Shown here: piece after piece, positions 1 to 9,809 of the stretch
Numbering within the stretch: position 1 is the first letter of the stretch
Layout: each line of letters begins with the position of its first letter
Assembly: GCA_012033015.1 (NCBI GenBank)
Contig: JAAUPS010000003.1
Span: 1 to 64,000, forward strand
Reading direction: 5' to 3'
DNA from: Phormidesmis sp. RL_2_1
GTDB lineage: Bacteria; Cyanobacteriota; Cyanobacteriia; Phormidesmidales; Phormidesmidaceae
DNA length: 64,000 nt
The notes under the pieces: generated by a model
The model's input: the letters and a program-made list of their open reading frames with translations, nothing else
What the model was told of the DNA's origin: nothing
Database searches by the model: none
Translations under genes and position numbers: made by a program

Positions 1-2
1 CC

Positions 3-542
3 TTCTTCCATCTCCCTCTTCTCCCTCCCCTTTTCTCCCATCTCCCTCCTTCTCCATCTCCCTCTTCTCCATCTCCCTCTTCTCCATCTCCCTCTTCTCC
101 CTCCCCCTCTTCTCCCTCTCCCTCTTCTCCATCCGCTGCGCCAGATCCCCCGATGGTCAATCCACCGTCGAGTCCATCGGCTTTAGCTAGCGATCACATT
201 CAGCCGGATAACACTTCTAGCGGACATTCAGCCCATGACCAAAACAGTCCGCAGAATCAGCATTCTGCCCACTACCAATCGTCTTCAGCAGAACCACCGT
301 ATGCTTCAACCCCACCGCCATCGCTACCGTCCGAGTCCACTGGTTTAGAGCCTGCTGATTCAAAGTCGCCTGCCCATCATTGGGAAGTGAATCAAGATCT
401 CAACAACATCAAGCGGTTTGCCCAATTTTTCAATGGTCAAATTGTTGATTTAGATGACGATCTCGCAGCGCCACCCAGTGGAATGGAGCCACAAAAGCCT
501 TCTGCCCCTGGTTCTGATCCTGGGCCAGACGTGCCTTTCTAA
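3..542 (+). CDS. C-terminal part of a Pro/Ser-rich protein, possibly DNA polymerase III gamma/tau (partial)
   Basis: The frame is open to the left edge, so the 5' end lies outside the window. About 40 residues at the left are a Ser/Pro repeat encoded by 15-bp units, followed by a low-complexity Ser/Pro/His linker, a short conserved-looking block (KRFAQFFNGQIVDLDDD, near residue 150) and the tail DPGPDVPF. From memory, an (A/K)xxFFNGxVVxLD block occurs at the C-terminus of cyanobacterial DnaX, so a clamp-loader subunit is the best guess. The tail also resembles the DxDIPF tip of SSB. The first 15 codons read the same repeat in another phase, so an indel in the repeat is likely. Convergent with pheT, 22 bp apart. 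Confidence 0.5.
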   Translation, partial: FFHLPLLPPLFSHLPPSPSPSSPSPSSPSPSSPSPSSPSPSSPSAAPDPPMVNPPSSPSALASDHIQPDNTSSGHSAHDQNSPQNQHSAHYQSSSAEPPYASTPPPSLPSESTGLEPADSKSPAHHWEVNQDLNNIKRFAQFFNGQIVDLDDDLAAPPSGMEPQKPSAPGSDPGPDVPF

Positions 543-564
543 TCCGCCTAGCCCACGCTATCGC

Positions 565-3039
565 CTAGCTACGCAAGTTCACTTGGTAGGTTTTCTCCAG
601 GCTAGCCCTGATCTTTTGATGCACCGGTTCAATGTCTTTGTCGGTCAGGGTGCGATCGCTCGCCCGATATACCAACCTAAAGGCCAAAGATCGCTGTCCG
701 GCTGGCACACTTTCCCCGCGATACTGATCAAACAGTACGACTGACTCCAGCAGCTTACCGCCAGCCTTGTTCATCACTTTTTGCAAATCAGCCACCGAAA
801 TGGCTATCGGTGCAAAGAAGGCCAAATCGCGATCCGACGATGGATAGGTCGAATAGCTCGCAAACTTCACTGCCTGACGACCCTTGCCCGTCAGGCACAT
901 CACCAGCACCGACCATTCCAGCTCAAATACATACACTGACTCTGGCAAGCCACGCTGCTGACGGAGCTGCGGATGAAGCTGGCCAAACTTACCCAAATTT
1001 GTCCGCCCCCTGACCCAAAGCGAAGCAGTGCGCCCCGGATGCAGTCGCTCATCGCTATCATCCGCGCGATACTCTACCGCCAAATCCAAATTGTCGAACA
1101 CCCGCTGCAAAATGCCCTTAGCCTCGAACCAACTCAGCGGCTGTGCTTGATTGCTAGTGACCCAGCGGCCCCGCCGCCCATCGCCACCTACAATCCCTGC
1201 CACCTTAGTCGATTCAATCGGAGCGCCCTCAAGGTTATCAGCCGGTTTATTAAACACATTGCCCATTTCAAACCCGTTCATCGGCTCATTGCCGTTATCC
1301 AAGTTGAACTGAAAAGCCTCAATCAAGCCGTCAATCAAATCCAGCCTCAGGGCCGAATACTCCTTGAATAATGGATTCGCTAGCACCACCTGATGTTCAG
1401 AATGGGTACTGGTGAGCGAATAGTGAATGGTCTCTGTCAGGCCCGCTGCGCGAAAGGCAGCGCGGACTTGGCGGGTCAAGGCAGCCTCTTGCGAGAGATA
1501 GCCCCTTGCCGTTTGAGTGGGCAGGGTATTATCAAAGCGATCATAGCCATATAGGCGCGCCACTTCTTCAATCAGGTCAATCTCTCTTTCCAAATCTTGG
1601 TAGCGATAAGGCGGCACAGTGACGAGCCAAGTATCTGCTTCAGGTGCTGATATCACTTCACAGCCGAGTTTTGTCAGCAGATCAACGACCGTGGCATGAT
1701 CAAGCGTGCTGGTTTGGCCCTCTGCGATTTTTATGCGTCCCAAAATTTGGTTGATGCGGCTCAGGCGCAAAGAGATTTGGCGCGTGGGCGTGATCCGACC
1801 GATTTCTGTACGATCTTCACTTTGGCCGATCAGGGTAGCTCCGGTGATGTCTTGCAAGAGAGCCAAGGCGCGATCGCTAGCCAAACTCAGCTCAGCCGGA
1901 TTCACCCCCCGCTCATAACGGGCAGATGCTTCTGTGCGTAATCCTTGCGACCTGGCCGATTTGCGAATCGCCGCCGGAGAAAAATAAGCCGCCTCTAAAA
2001 AGACCTTTTGAGTGGTCTCAACCACTTCTGTTTCAGCTCCACCCATCACCCCAGCTAAGGCAACGGGCACATCATTAGCCGTAATCAGTAAGGTTTGTGC
2101 CGCTAGCGCTCTGGTTTGATCATCGAGGGTGACTAGGGTTTCATCGGACTGCGCTAAACGCACACCGACTGTCACCGCATCGCCTTGGCCAGCAGCACTG
2201 AGCCGGTCAAAGTCAAAGGCGTGCAGCGGTTGGCCCCACTCCAACAGCACGTAGTTGGTCACATCTACCACGTTGTTAATCGCCCGAGTGCCCGCCGCCA
2301 CTAGCCGCTGCTGTAGCCAAGCCGGAGAGGGGGCAATTTGAATATTGTCTAAAACGCTGCCGATATAAATTGGGCAGGCTTTAGGGTCGCTCAGTTGGAT
2401 AGTAATGCCCTGGGGCAGCTCTTTTGCCTTGGCCGCGACCTGCGAAACCGGCAGCTTGAGCGGATTGCCCGTAATCGCCGAAATTTCGCGGGCAATGCCG
2501 ATCATACTCAACGCATCGGCCCGATTCGCCGTAGAGGTCACATCCAGCACAACGTCATTGAGCCCTAAGAGCGATCGCACATCCTGCCCCGGCACGATCT
2601 CACCGCGCTCAAAGCTGGCTTCATCAAAAATATAGATCCCCTCAGAATCTTTCTCTAGTCCCAATTCTGCCAATGAGCAAATCATGCCAGATGAAGGCAC
2701 TCCCCGTAGCTCGCGGGGCTTAATTTTAAGATCGACCTTAGGCAGGTAGCTGCCTACCGTAGCCACCGGCACACACATCTGCTGATCGACATTGGCCGCC
2801 CCGCACACAATCGTTGAGTACGCCGACGCGCCAATATCCACCGTACAAACGCTCAGCTTTTCAGCATCAGGGTGGGGCCGCCTATCCAAGACGCGGCCGA
2901 CCACTACGCCATCGGCCCAGCTTTGGCGATCTTCAATATCTTCCACCTCAAAGCCTGCCATCGTCAGCACCTCGGCTAGTGCCTCAGGAGAAAAATCAAA
3001 CTCGACAAGTTCTTTAAGCCAGTTAACAGAAACACGCAT
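565..3039 (-). CDS. pheT: phenylalanyl-tRNA synthetase beta subunit
   Basis: Large subunit of the alpha2beta2 enzyme that charges tRNA-Phe in the cytoplasm. The chosen ATG gives 824 residues, normal for cyanobacterial PheT, and starts [16 protein letters not shown], the usual family N-terminus; an upstream in-frame ATG would only add a non-conserved 42-residue extension. In order: the N-terminal B1 region, a tRNA-binding OB-fold ([18 protein letters not shown]), the B3/B4 region, the B5 domain, the catalytic-like core ([12 protein letters not shown]) and the C-terminal ferredoxin-like anticodon-binding domain ([17 protein letters not shown]). Divergent from the kinase gene with a 141-bp shared promoter region; pheS is not in the window. 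Confidence 0.97.
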   Translation of the reverse strand: MRVSVNWLKELVEFDFSPEALAEVLTMAGFEVEDIEDRQSWADGVVVGRVLDRRPHPDAEKLSVCTVDIGASAYSTIVCGAANVDQQMCVPVATVGSYLPKVDLKIKPRELRGVPSSGMICSLAELGLEKDSEGIYIFDEASFERGEIVPGQDVRSLLGLNDVVLDVTSTANRADALSMIGIAREISAITGNPLKLPVSQVAAKAKELPQGITIQLSDPKACPIYIGSVLDNIQIAPSPAWLQQRLVAAGTRAINNVVDVTNYVLLEWGQPLHAFDFDRLSAAGQGDAVTVGVRLAQSDETLVTLDDQTRALAAQTLLITANDVPVALAGVMGGAETEVVETTQKVFLEAAYFSPAAIRKSARSQGLRTEASARYERGVNPAELSLASDRALALLQDITGATLIGQSEDRTEIGRITPTRQISLRLSRINQILGRIKIAEGQTSTLDHATVVDLLTKLGCEVISAPEADTWLVTVPPYRYQDLEREIDLIEEVARLYGYDRFDNTLPTQTARGYLSQEAALTRQVRAAFRAAGLTETIHYSLTSTHSEHQVVLANPLFKEYSALRLDLIDGLIEAFQFNLDNGNEPMNGFEMGNVFNKPADNLEGAPIESTKVAGIVGGDGRRGRWVTSNQAQPLSWFEAKGILQRVFDNLDLAVEYRADDSDERLHPGRTASLWVRGRTNLGKFGQLHPQLRQQRGLPESVYVFELEWSVLVMCLTGKGRQAVKFASYSTYPSSDRDLAFFAPIAISVADLQKVMNKAGGKLLESVVLFDQYRGESVPAGQRSLAFRLVYRASDRTLTDKDIEPVHQKIRASLEKTYQVNLRS

Positions 3040-3180
3040 GGGGAAATTGGCGCTCGCCACCATAACAAAAATAAAGGCCAAATGGCCTCGACTTATCGTA
3101 CTATGGCTGACTGTTTTTGCGGGGGAGCAGCGACAAAGATAGGGGAACACTGAACCTACGGCCATGCCAAGCGGATAATA

Positions 3181-4695
3181 ATGACTTATTGCACAGCCAC
3201 TGGCTGCCCCAAACCTAAAAATGCGCCCAATGCCCGTATCTGTGAAACCTGTGGCAGTAAGCTCTGGCTGCGCGATCGCTACCGAGTGTTAGGGGCTTTG
3301 GGGCGAGGCGGCTTTGGGGCCACCTTTCTCGCCCGAGATCAGTCTTTACCGGGCTATCCATCCTGCGTCATCAAGCAGTTACGGCCCACCACCTCAGCCC
3401 CTAATTTACTCGAAATGGCCCGCGAGCTATTTCAGCGCGAAGCCAACATCCTCGGCAAAATCGGCAATCATCCACAGCTCCCCCGCCTGCTCGACTATTT
3501 TGAAATCGCCCAAGAATTTTACTTGGTACAAGAATATGTCAGCGGCTCCACCCTCCAGAAAGAAGTCAAACATGGTGGGCCATTCACCGAAGTCGGAGTC
3601 AAACAGTTTTTAAGCGAAATTTTACCTGTTGTTCAATACATTCATAGCCACAAAATCATCCATCGCGATATCAAGCCTGCCAATCTCATCCGCCGTGAAC
3701 AGGACAAACAGCTCGTGATGATCGATTTCGGTGCAGTTAAAGACAAAGTCAATCCGCCACAAGTCAACCCCTCTGACCAAACTGCCCTGACCGCCTATGC
3801 CATTGGCACACCGGGCTATGCTCCGCCTGAGCAAATGGCCATGCGCCCAGTCTATGCCAGCGATTTGTATGCCATTGGCGTCACCTGTGTCTTTTTACTC
3901 ACCGGGCGATCGCCCAAAGACCTACCCTATGATCCACGCACGGGTGAACTGCGCTGGCAAAACCACGCCATCGTCAGCGATCACTTCGCCACCATTATGC
4001 ACAAACTGCTAGATATCTCAGTGCATAGCCGCTATCAAATGGCTGAAGATGTTTTACGCGATCTCGACATGGAGCCTTACTTGGAGAGCCTGTCGCAAAA
4101 CTTGGCATTTGCCACCATCGAACCCGTTGCCGTCACCGCGACAACCAACAGCGAAAACCGTATTTCTCCCTCTTCGCGCATGGCTGAGGCCATTCGGGCC
4201 CGTAAAGATCGCCGCTCCCACAAAAACACCTCTGCCTACAAAGGTGTAGAACGCCGAAAAAACCATAAATTCACCCCCCAATCTGTCAAGGAGTCCTACG
4301 AAAAAGGCCGTCGGGATTTTTCCGCTCAAAACCTCAGCAACCTCGACTTGCATAAACAAGTTTTAGCCGGTGCCCGCTTCACTAAAGCTGATTTGCATGG
4401 CACTAACCTGCTCGGAGCCGATCTGTCCCATGCTAATTTGAGCCGCACAAACTTAACCCAGGCAACCCTCAAAAATGCCAAACTGCAAAACGCTTACTTA
4501 GGGGACGCAAATTTGACCGGGGCTGATTTACGTGGCGCTAACTTGACCAAAGCCAGCTTAGAAACCGCTAAACTCACCGATGCCAATCTCTGTGGTGCTG
4601 ACTTAACTGGAGCCACAATTAGTGAGGAACAAATCGCTGCCGCCCGTACCAATTGGTCAACAGTGCATCCCAACGGTCGCAGACAGTTTCTTTAG
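3181..4695 (+). CDS. spkB: SpkB-like Ser/Thr protein kinase with Zn ribbon and pentapeptide repeats
   Basis: A 504-residue eukaryotic-type kinase. Seen: an N-terminal four-cysteine Zn-ribbon (C4, C9, C21, C24); a kinase domain with glycine loop GRGGFGATF (about 41-49), catalytic-loop HRDIKPAN (161-168), IDFG (181-184) and APPE (about 214-217); a basic linker (about 330-375); and A(D/N)Lxx pentapeptide repeats from about 385 to 480. This order matches SpkB of Synechocystis, which is linked to oxidative-stress resistance, so the symbol is by analogy. A pentapeptide tail usually forms a quadrilateral beta-helix used for protein contacts. All key kinase residues are present, so activity is expected. 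Confidence 0.85.
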   Translation: MTYCTATGCPKPKNAPNARICETCGSKLWLRDRYRVLGALGRGGFGATFLARDQSLPGYPSCVIKQLRPTTSAPNLLEMARELFQREANILGKIGNHPQLPRLLDYFEIAQEFYLVQEYVSGSTLQKEVKHGGPFTEVGVKQFLSEILPVVQYIHSHKIIHRDIKPANLIRREQDKQLVMIDFGAVKDKVNPPQVNPSDQTALTAYAIGTPGYAPPEQMAMRPVYASDLYAIGVTCVFLLTGRSPKDLPYDPRTGELRWQNHAIVSDHFATIMHKLLDISVHSRYQMAEDVLRDLDMEPYLESLSQNLAFATIEPVAVTATTNSENRISPSSRMAEAIRARKDRRSHKNTSAYKGVERRKNHKFTPQSVKESYEKGRRDFSAQNLSNLDLHKQVLAGARFTKADLHGTNLLGADLSHANLSRTNLTQATLKNAKLQNAYLGDANLTGADLRGANLTKASLETAKLTDANLCGADLTGATISEEQIAAARTNWSTVHPNGRRQFL

Positions 4696-4753
4696 CAAGC
4701 CATTTCGCCAGACTACCAAAGCTCCATTTTGGCCGCTAAACTAGTGATCGCAT

Positions 4754-4798
4754 AACCTGATCACAGATAGCCTGATCACAGATAACCTGATCACAGAG
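4754..4798. repeat. 15-bp tandem repeat, 3 copies
   Basis: Three head-to-tail copies of the unit aacctgatcacagat with single-base differences, between the kinase gene and the small gene at 4874. It probably arose by slippage; no function is evident. Confidence 0.85.
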
Positions 4799-4873
4799 CC
4801 CGCAGATGTCATCTGTATGCTAGTGATGGTCACTTTGCCTTTAGTGTTGCCTTTAGTGAGGAAAGCGTAAATT

Positions 4874-5092
4874 ATGTTTGTCGATGAGCTCACCCCATTT
4901 TTACAAGAGCTAGCCCGTCAGCCTGTGGCCTTTTGCGGCGGCTTTTTCTCAGGACTTTTTCGCCTAGATTTGGCAGAAGATCCGGTTAAAAGCTGGTTGA
5001 GCAAACAAGGGGCCGAACCGACGAATGCTGGTGTGCAAACCACTAACAATTCATCTGCCTCTCAAGGGCCACAGTCTATTGATATCGAATGA
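4874..5092 (+). CDS. small conserved cyanobacterial hypothetical protein
   Basis: 72 residues. The first 47 (MFVDELTPFLQELARQPVAF onward, then GGFFSGLFRLDLAEDPVKSWL) look like a conserved cyanobacterial small protein; a Gly/Phe-rich central stretch could be a short amphipathic or membrane-touching helix. The last 25 residues are Asn/Ser/Gln-rich and unstructured. The spacer gaggaaagcgtaaatt ahead of the ATG carries a gagga element that can act as a ribosome binding site. I recognise the pattern but know no function. Confidence 0.7.
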   Translation: MFVDELTPFLQELARQPVAFCGGFFSGLFRLDLAEDPVKSWLSKQGAEPTNAGVQTTNNSSASQGPQSIDIE

Positions 5093-5126
5093 GCGATATT
5101 GAAGTAGGTGACTGCTCACTAGTCAC

Positions 5127-5915
5127 CTACTCAATATCACCATCACCCTCGCCATCACCCTCGCCACAGGTATAGCCAAAGCTCCCCATCCACTTGAGAA
5201 CACGACGATTCACCTGATTTAGCTGCTCGCGATCGGCGCTGCTGGTATCGGCAGCGAGGTCTAGCGCTTGGCTATAGTCTGTGATTGCGCAGTTCCAATC
5301 CCCTTGAAGATGGTAAACCCGGCCTCTTTCGGCATAGAGCGTGGCGCTTTGGGGTTTAAAAAACATGGCGATATCTAAACAAACAAGTGCCTCTTCGTAC
5401 TCACCCATTTCGCGCAACGTAATCGCTTGATTTAGTCGAGCGCGAATATTAAGCGGATTGAGATCAATCGCCTCATCGTAGTCTGCCATCGCCGCTAACC
5501 ACTGCCTTTGGCTGGCGTAAAGGTTGGCCCGATTGCTGTAAGCTTTACCCAACCTAGGGTTAAGTTCAATAGCATGGTCATAGTCGCTCAGTGCCTGGGC
5601 CCACTGGCGTTGGTTGTAGTACATCAGCCCGCGATTGACATAATGCCCCGCATTGTCAGGTTCGTAGGCCATCAGGCGCGTTAGGATCTCAATCGCGCTG
5701 GTGTATTGTTTACGTTTAGCTTCTAAGCTCGCCCGCTTATTGAGCAACAAATTAGCATCGCTCACAGAAAGCCAACTATCGGGCCTGAAGCGGTAACGGC
5801 AGATGGTTTTGCGGTGATTTTTTGCCCTATAGCCCGTTTTAAGCTGATTTTTAAGCGAATGATTTATACAATCCGGATGTATAGAATCAGAGCCAGTAGA
5901 TGTTAAAGAGTGCAT
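5127..5915 (-). CDS. tetratricopeptide-repeat protein
   Basis: 262 residues. From about residue 60 to 240 there are at least four TPR units (for example ALSDYDHAIELNPRLGKAY, then AMADYDEAIDLNPLNIRARL), with the usual small residues at helix contacts. TPR arrays bind partner proteins. The first 45 residues are basic, not TPR-like, and have no clear signal peptide, so the true start could be internal. The C-terminus ends with a GEGDGEGDGD repeat encoded by a short tandem repeat. Its partner cannot be told from the context. Confidence 0.85.
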   Translation of the reverse strand: MHSLTSTGSDSIHPDCINHSLKNQLKTGYRAKNHRKTICRYRFRPDSWLSVSDANLLLNKRASLEAKRKQYTSAIEILTRLMAYEPDNAGHYVNRGLMYYNQRQWAQALSDYDHAIELNPRLGKAYSNRANLYASQRQWLAAMADYDEAIDLNPLNIRARLNQAITLREMGEYEEALVCLDIAMFFKPQSATLYAERGRVYHLQGDWNCAITDYSQALDLAADTSSADREQLNQVNRRVLKWMGSFGYTCGEGDGEGDGDIE

Positions 5916-5986
5916 GGCCTAAATATCCTAAATATCTTAAAGATGCTGTAGCACTGGCAGGGGCAAGTGATTGCCAAAGTATTAAT

Positions 5987-6030
5987 CGATTGGTCAGCGA
6001 TTGGTCAGCGATTGGTCAGCGATTGGTCAG
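5987..6030. repeat. 11-bp tandem repeat, 4 perfect copies
   Basis: Four exact copies of cgattggtcag upstream of the TPR gene. Perfect identity suggests recent expansion. An 11-bp period is close to one DNA helical turn, so stacked protein binding is conceivable but unproven. Confidence 0.9.
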
Positions 6031-6366
6031 AAAGTATTTTTACAGCTTAAAAAAGTAGACCGAAAAAGTAATTGGGGCTGAACGCAACAATTTAATTTGC
6101 ATATAGCGTTCTTGATGAAATCCTCTCACGAAGATTAAGCCAAGCTAAACCGAAAAAGAACGTAGGAATTGGTGACTTACCCGCAAAAGAAAGTTGATAT
6201 GTAAGTACAAATGCCGAAAAAATCTGAGAAAGTATCGTCGTTTTTGAGGCTGAATCAAACAGATCTCAAGAAAGTTACGGATTACACCTTAAAAAGCGCC
6301 AACAAACCTGAATTAAGAAACTTGAAAAGATCCCATTAGGAGGTTGGATGGAGAAGCTCTAGTGTA

Positions 6367-6433
6367 TCTGTCGAGTTGCTCAGGACAGTCTCATCGGCTC
6401 TAGGCGTTATCGGACAACAGGCAACTCGACAGA
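6367..6433. repeat. dispersed inverted repeat (aactcgacagaggctatagca family)
   Basis: Arms at 6367-6379 and 6421-6433 are perfectly complementary over 13 bp (tctgtcgagttgc / gcaactcgacaga). The right arm plus flank reads aactcgacagaggctatagca, and the same 21 bases recur at 36136-36156 next to another cgagtta inverted repeat. It behaves like a small non-coding dispersed element. Confidence 0.7.
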
Positions 6434-6460
6434 GGCTATAGCATCAAAAACAAGCCATAA

Positions 6461-6504
6461 AAAAATGCGACTGTCCACTATAGTTTGGGGACAGTCGCAT
6501 TTTT
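6461..6504. terminator. bidirectional hairpin terminator downstream of psbK
   Basis: A perfect 16-bp stem (6461-6476 pairs with 6489-6504) with a 12-base loop. The stem starts with five A and ends with five T, so it can work on both strands. It lies about 70 bp past the psbK stop and probably ends the tgt-psbK transcript. Confidence 0.9.
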
Positions 6505-6574
6505 GCCTTTTGTAGAGAATGCAGGCGGCTGAGATATTTTGTTAGGGCCTCTGCTACAGCATATTTGGAACGCC

Positions 6575-6712
6575 TTACTTGAAGCCAACAGAAGCCTGCC
6601 AGACAAAGGCCAGCAGTAAAAAGAAGATAGGAAGTATGGGCAAAACATCGATTAAGGGGCCAAAAGCGCGGTAAGCCTCAGGCAAAGTCGCTACCAGCAT
6701 TGCTGCGTCCAT
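6575..6712 (-). CDS. psbK: photosystem II reaction-centre protein PsbK
   Basis: A 45-residue product of a short gene. It starts [20 protein letters not shown]; the mature protein normally begins at the KLPEAY-like site after a short cleaved leader. A single membrane helix follows ([18 protein letters not shown]) and the C-terminus is QASVGFK, the PsbK signature. PsbK is a low-mass thylakoid subunit at the edge of PSII near CP43 and stabilises the dimer and a bound plastoquinone. It is 100 bp downstream of tgt on the same strand, a gene order I believe recurs in cyanobacteria, and is followed by a strong terminator. Confidence 0.96.
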   Translation of the reverse strand: MDAAMLVATLPEAYRAFGPLIDVLPILPIFFLLLAFVWQASVGFK

Positions 6713-6812
6713 AAATCCAGTGTCTCCAAATGTTTATGTAATAGTTTAATCAGCATTTTATCACGATCTGTTCAGCACACTGTCGCTCACCTGCAAGACA
6801 CGGCACGGAATT

Positions 6813-7913
6813 TCAGCCCAGCCAATCGGCAAAGGTTTCAGCAAAATGATCGTTCAAAATAGCGTCGCGAATGGCGGTAGTAAAGCGAATGAGTTCAGTG
6901 ATGTTGTGAATGGAGAGCAGGGTATAGGCTAAGAGTTCTTTAGCGTGAATCAGGTGGCAGAGGTAAGCGCGGGTAAAGTTTTCACAGGTGTAACAGGGAC
7001 AGTCGGCATCAATCGGTGTTAAATCACGGCGAAAACGAGTATTCTTCAAGTTCCAACGTTCGCCTTGGGTTAAGGCGGCACCGTGGCGGGCCAATCGAGT
7101 CGGAATGACGCAGTCAAATAGGTCAATGCCAGATGCGATCGCCTGAGCCATTTCTTGATAAGTGCCTACCCCCATCAGATAGCGAGGCTTATGCTCTGGC
7201 AGTAGTGGGGTGGTTGCCTGGACAATTTTTTCAATGAGTTCTGGGGGTTCTCCTACACTGACGCCACCAATCGCATATCCGGGCAAATCAAGTTCAGCCA
7301 GTTCTTGGGCAGCGACTGCCCGTAAGTCTAAGTAGGTACCGCCTTGAACAATACCAAAAAGGGCTTGATCAGAACGCCCATGGGCATTCATGCAGCGTTT
7401 TAGCCAGCGATAGGTGCGCTCAGTCGCAGCGACGATAGCCTCTCGGGGGGCCGGATAGGGCGGACATTCATCGAAGGCCATAATCACATCGGCCCCCAAT
7501 AGATTTTGAATTTCTATAGAGCGCTCAGGGGGCATGGCAATAATGCGGCCATCTCGAGGTGAGCGAAAGGTGGCCCCCTCATCAGTCACGGTGCGCATTT
7601 CACTGAGGCTAAAAACCTGGAATCCGCCAGAATCGGTGAGTATGGGGCCAGACCAACCCATAAATTGATGGATGCCGCCAGCTTCAGCAACCAAGTCCTC
7701 GCCCGGCTGAAGGTGGAGGTGATAGGTATTGGCCAACACCATTTCCGCTTGACAGTGCTTGAGCTGAGCCGGGGTGACCGTTTTGACGTTAGCCAGCGTC
7801 CCGACGGGCATAAATCGTGGCGTATGAACAGTTCCATGGGGCGTATGGAAGATACCCGCGCGGGCTTTGGTCAGGCTACACTGCGCCTGAAGCTGATAGG
7901 TAAATGACGACAT
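6813..7913 (-). CDS. tgt: tRNA-guanine transglycosylase
   Basis: Exchanges guanine-34 of tRNAs with GUN anticodons for preQ1 in queuosine synthesis. The 366-residue length is typical. Seen: [12 protein letters not shown] with the acid/base Asp94; substrate-pocket GIVQGG (188-192) and GVSVGE (217-222); the nucleophile region [15 protein letters not shown] (Asp267); and the C-terminal zinc site [18 protein letters not shown]. An ATG preceded by a short spacer starts the gene 11 bp after the stop of the upstream hypothetical gene at 7925, so the two are probably one transcript with psbK. Confidence 0.98.
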   Translation of the reverse strand: MSSFTYQLQAQCSLTKARAGIFHTPHGTVHTPRFMPVGTLANVKTVTPAQLKHCQAEMVLANTYHLHLQPGEDLVAEAGGIHQFMGWSGPILTDSGGFQVFSLSEMRTVTDEGATFRSPRDGRIIAMPPERSIEIQNLLGADVIMAFDECPPYPAPREAIVAATERTYRWLKRCMNAHGRSDQALFGIVQGGTYLDLRAVAAQELAELDLPGYAIGGVSVGEPPELIEKIVQATTPLLPEHKPRYLMGVGTYQEMAQAIASGIDLFDCVIPTRLARHGAALTQGERWNLKNTRFRRDLTPIDADCPCYTCENFTRAYLCHLIHAKELLAYTLLSIHNITELIRFTTAIRDAILNDHFAETFADWLG

Positions 7914-7924
7914 TCTATCCTTAA

Positions 7925-8368
7925 TTACGGGATATAACGGTCATCGTCAAGCGAGGCATCCCAGCTAGCAGAAAGCGCTTCTGTGACGATTGCTTCCAAA
8001 GCCGCAGCATCTATAGAGCGGCCTAAAGAATCTTCTAATGGGGATGCAATGGGCGTGAGGCACAAACAGCGATCGTCTTGCACTAGGGCAAAGGTTGTTT
8101 GTTCACCTGTTGTAACGAGTTCTAAATAGTCGAAGCTGTGGACGTTGAGATACAGACTGCGATTGGCAACAAGGGTCGCTTGAGCTGGATCAGCAAAGGC
8201 TTCCATGACGCAGCCTTCGCCCGTATTCGCAATATCGTTGCCTTGCTTATGGACGTAGTGGACGCGCCGAAGACCTCGCAGTAGTCGAAGCATGTCGGCT
8301 TTGTGCACAACAATGCCATTGTCAACAATGCATGGTGCTGGCAAATTGCTTGAGTTGGGGTGGTTCAT
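7925..8368 (-). CDS. conserved cyanobacterial hypothetical protein upstream of tgt
   Basis: About 147 residues from the ATG at 8368; a longer version from a TTG at 8404 adds 12 residues with little support. No transmembrane segment or signal peptide. Visible blocks are [34 protein letters not shown] and [16 protein letters not shown], with an acidic Ala-rich C-terminal half. I do not recognise a named family. It is 11 bp upstream of tgt in the same direction, suggesting co-transcription. Confidence 0.7.
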   Translation of the reverse strand: MNHPNSSNLPAPCIVDNGIVVHKADMLRLLRGLRRVHYVHKQGNDIANTGEGCVMEAFADPAQATLVANRSLYLNVHSFDYLELVTTGEQTTFALVQDDRCLCLTPIASPLEDSLGRSIDAAALEAIVTEALSASWDASLDDDRYIP

Positions 8369-8404
8369 TGGAGGGGCTGCACGTTGACCAATAGCACTGG
8401 CCAA

Positions 8405-8831
8405 TAAACAATTTTGCGAAAGTAGAACCTTGTATGAGCGAACGTATGAGCGAACTCAACATCAAGATGCACTCTACAAAGTTTGAGAATATACCCTCAC
8501 AATATACGAATTCTATAAGTTTGCAATGTCAGATCCGTAAGATCTTGAAATACTTCATCAGGAGAATTTTGCCTGTGTAAACTCATTACTTGAGGCGGAA
8601 CTGAAATTTTGCATCATAGTCATTACGTAATGGCATTCATCCAGAAAAACTTTGTTTTAATTGTCAATTATGCGCTATGAGAAAGCGCGTAATTGACTCT
8701 GCAAACTCTTTCAGTTTTAGCGTCTTTTAATTGATGAAAGTTTAGATGATTTATCCCTGGTAATAGATTTATAGCAAAGTTAAGGATGCATTCTGACGAT
8801 ACATGAAGGATTTACTCTGGAGCGTTTTTAC
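8405..8831. other. divergent spacer before cobS with a stem-loop and a hairpin-family copy
   Basis: Serves the leftward tgt group and rightward cobS. It contains a direct repeat (tatgagcgaac twice near 8432), a 14-bp stem-loop at 8663-8697 and a half copy of the GGATGCATTCT hairpin family at 8772-8796. I looked for a cobalamin riboswitch ahead of cobS and did not see its conserved B12-box pattern. Confidence 0.5.
8663..8697. promoter_or_regulatory. stem-loop in the cobS upstream spacer
   Basis: gtcaattatgcgct (8663-8676) pairs with agcgcgtaattgac (8684-8697), 14 bp including one T-G wobble, with a 7-base loop. There is no clean T-run on either side, so an operator or RNA element is as likely as a terminator. 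Confidence 0.5.
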
Positions 8832-9638
8832 GTGGTGAAGCCCGTTCAGTGGCTAAAGATTAACTGCCTAGCGGTTTGGGCAAGTTGGCACAGCGCGCTG
8901 ATGTTTTATACGTGTTTGCCAGTCTCTAAAATTTGGCCGCAAAGCTGGCCGCTGGAGTTTCGTTGGATTGCTCGCTGGGTGCCTTGGGTGGGGTTGGTGG
9001 TGGGTGGGGTGCTAGCGCTAGCAGATGGCATTCTAGCCGCTGTACACATGCCTACGTTAGTGCGTAGTGCGATCGTTGTGGCCGTGGCGATTGGGCTAAC
9101 TGGTGGGCTGCATTTAGACGGCGTGATAGATACAGCAGATGGTTTGGCGCTGCCACAGCACGCGCGCGCTAGGCGCTTGGCGGCGATGGCGGATAGCCGT
9201 ATGGGAGCGTTTGGCGGGATGGCTGCGATCGTCCTCATTTTATTAAAGGTAACGGCGATCGCCGCACTTATCAGTCACAGAGCCTTCGTACTGATTGCTG
9301 TTTCAATTTGGGGCCGTTGGGGACAGCAGTGGGCGATCGCCCGCTATCCCTATTTAAAAAAAGAGGGCAAAGGGGCTTTTCATAAGGCGGCGCTGCCTTC
9401 TGTGCGCTACACGTTGCCTAGTTTAATCGCCATGGTGATGCTCAGTTTGCTGGTGGGTAACTGTGGCATAGTGCCTTGGTCTGTCGTGTGGCGTACAATA
9501 TTGGGCGGGTTTTCTCTATCGCTGTTAACCAGTGCCTACTTTTATCAGCAGTTGGGGGGGCATACCGGAGATACCTATGGTGCAGTCGTCGAATGGACAG
9601 AAGCGCTATTGCTTTGCAGTCTCACGATAGGCCAGTAA
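8832..9638 (+). CDS. cobS: adenosylcobinamide-GDP ribazoletransferase (cobalamin synthase)
   Basis: Joins adenosylcobinamide-GDP and alpha-ribazole to give cobalamin, in the inner membrane. 268 residues with several hydrophobic helices and the CobS signatures GLTGGLHLDGVIDTADGLA (about 97-115) and RLAAMADSRMGAFG (about 125-138), which carry the Asp/Glu metal-binding residues. The start is a GTG at 8832 after ctctggag; a second GTG follows directly. It is a stand-alone gene here; cobK at 57 kb belongs to the same pathway. Confidence 0.96.
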   Translation: MVKPVQWLKINCLAVWASWHSALMFYTCLPVSKIWPQSWPLEFRWIARWVPWVGLVVGGVLALADGILAAVHMPTLVRSAIVVAVAIGLTGGLHLDGVIDTADGLALPQHARARRLAAMADSRMGAFGGMAAIVLILLKVTAIAALISHRAFVLIAVSIWGRWGQQWAIARYPYLKKEGKGAFHKAALPSVRYTLPSLIAMVMLSLLVGNCGIVPWSVVWRTILGGFSLSLLTSAYFYQQLGGHTGDTYGAVVEWTEALLLCSLTIGQ

Positions 9639-9754
9639 TATAAGTACCTGCCCATGTATATCTGTCCTTGTATATCTGGTAGATAGCGGGATAATTGCAA
9701 CTCCTAGCGTCTATTTTTAACCTTAAGACACTCTCTTTTTTTGACCTGATTGAG

Positions 9755-9794
9755 CCCCTAAATGCTCCTAAATGCCCTTAAATACTCCTAAATG
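9755..9794. repeat. short degenerate repeat before leuD
   Basis: Four degenerate copies of ctcctaaatg-like units just upstream of the leuD ribosome binding site (gagg at about 9798). Possibly slippage-derived. Confidence 0.6.
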
Positions 9795-9809
9795 TTGTTG
9801 AGGTAAGCG

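Larger units (their letters stand above)
5916..6574. other. gene-free spacer with tandem repeat, inverted repeat and terminator
   Basis: No coding sequence seen on either strand. It holds an 11-bp tandem repeat (5987-6030), a dispersed inverted repeat (6367-6433) and a strong hairpin terminator (6461-6504). The A-rich stretch 6050-6330 is likely leader or promoter sequence of the TPR gene, which reads leftward from 5915. Confidence 0.6.

Noticed and set aside
2792-3142. Rightward frame over the pheT start
   Set aside because: It is antisense to a strongly recognised gene and has no family features.
8405-8831. Cobalamin riboswitch before cobS
   Set aside because: The B12-box pattern was not seen.
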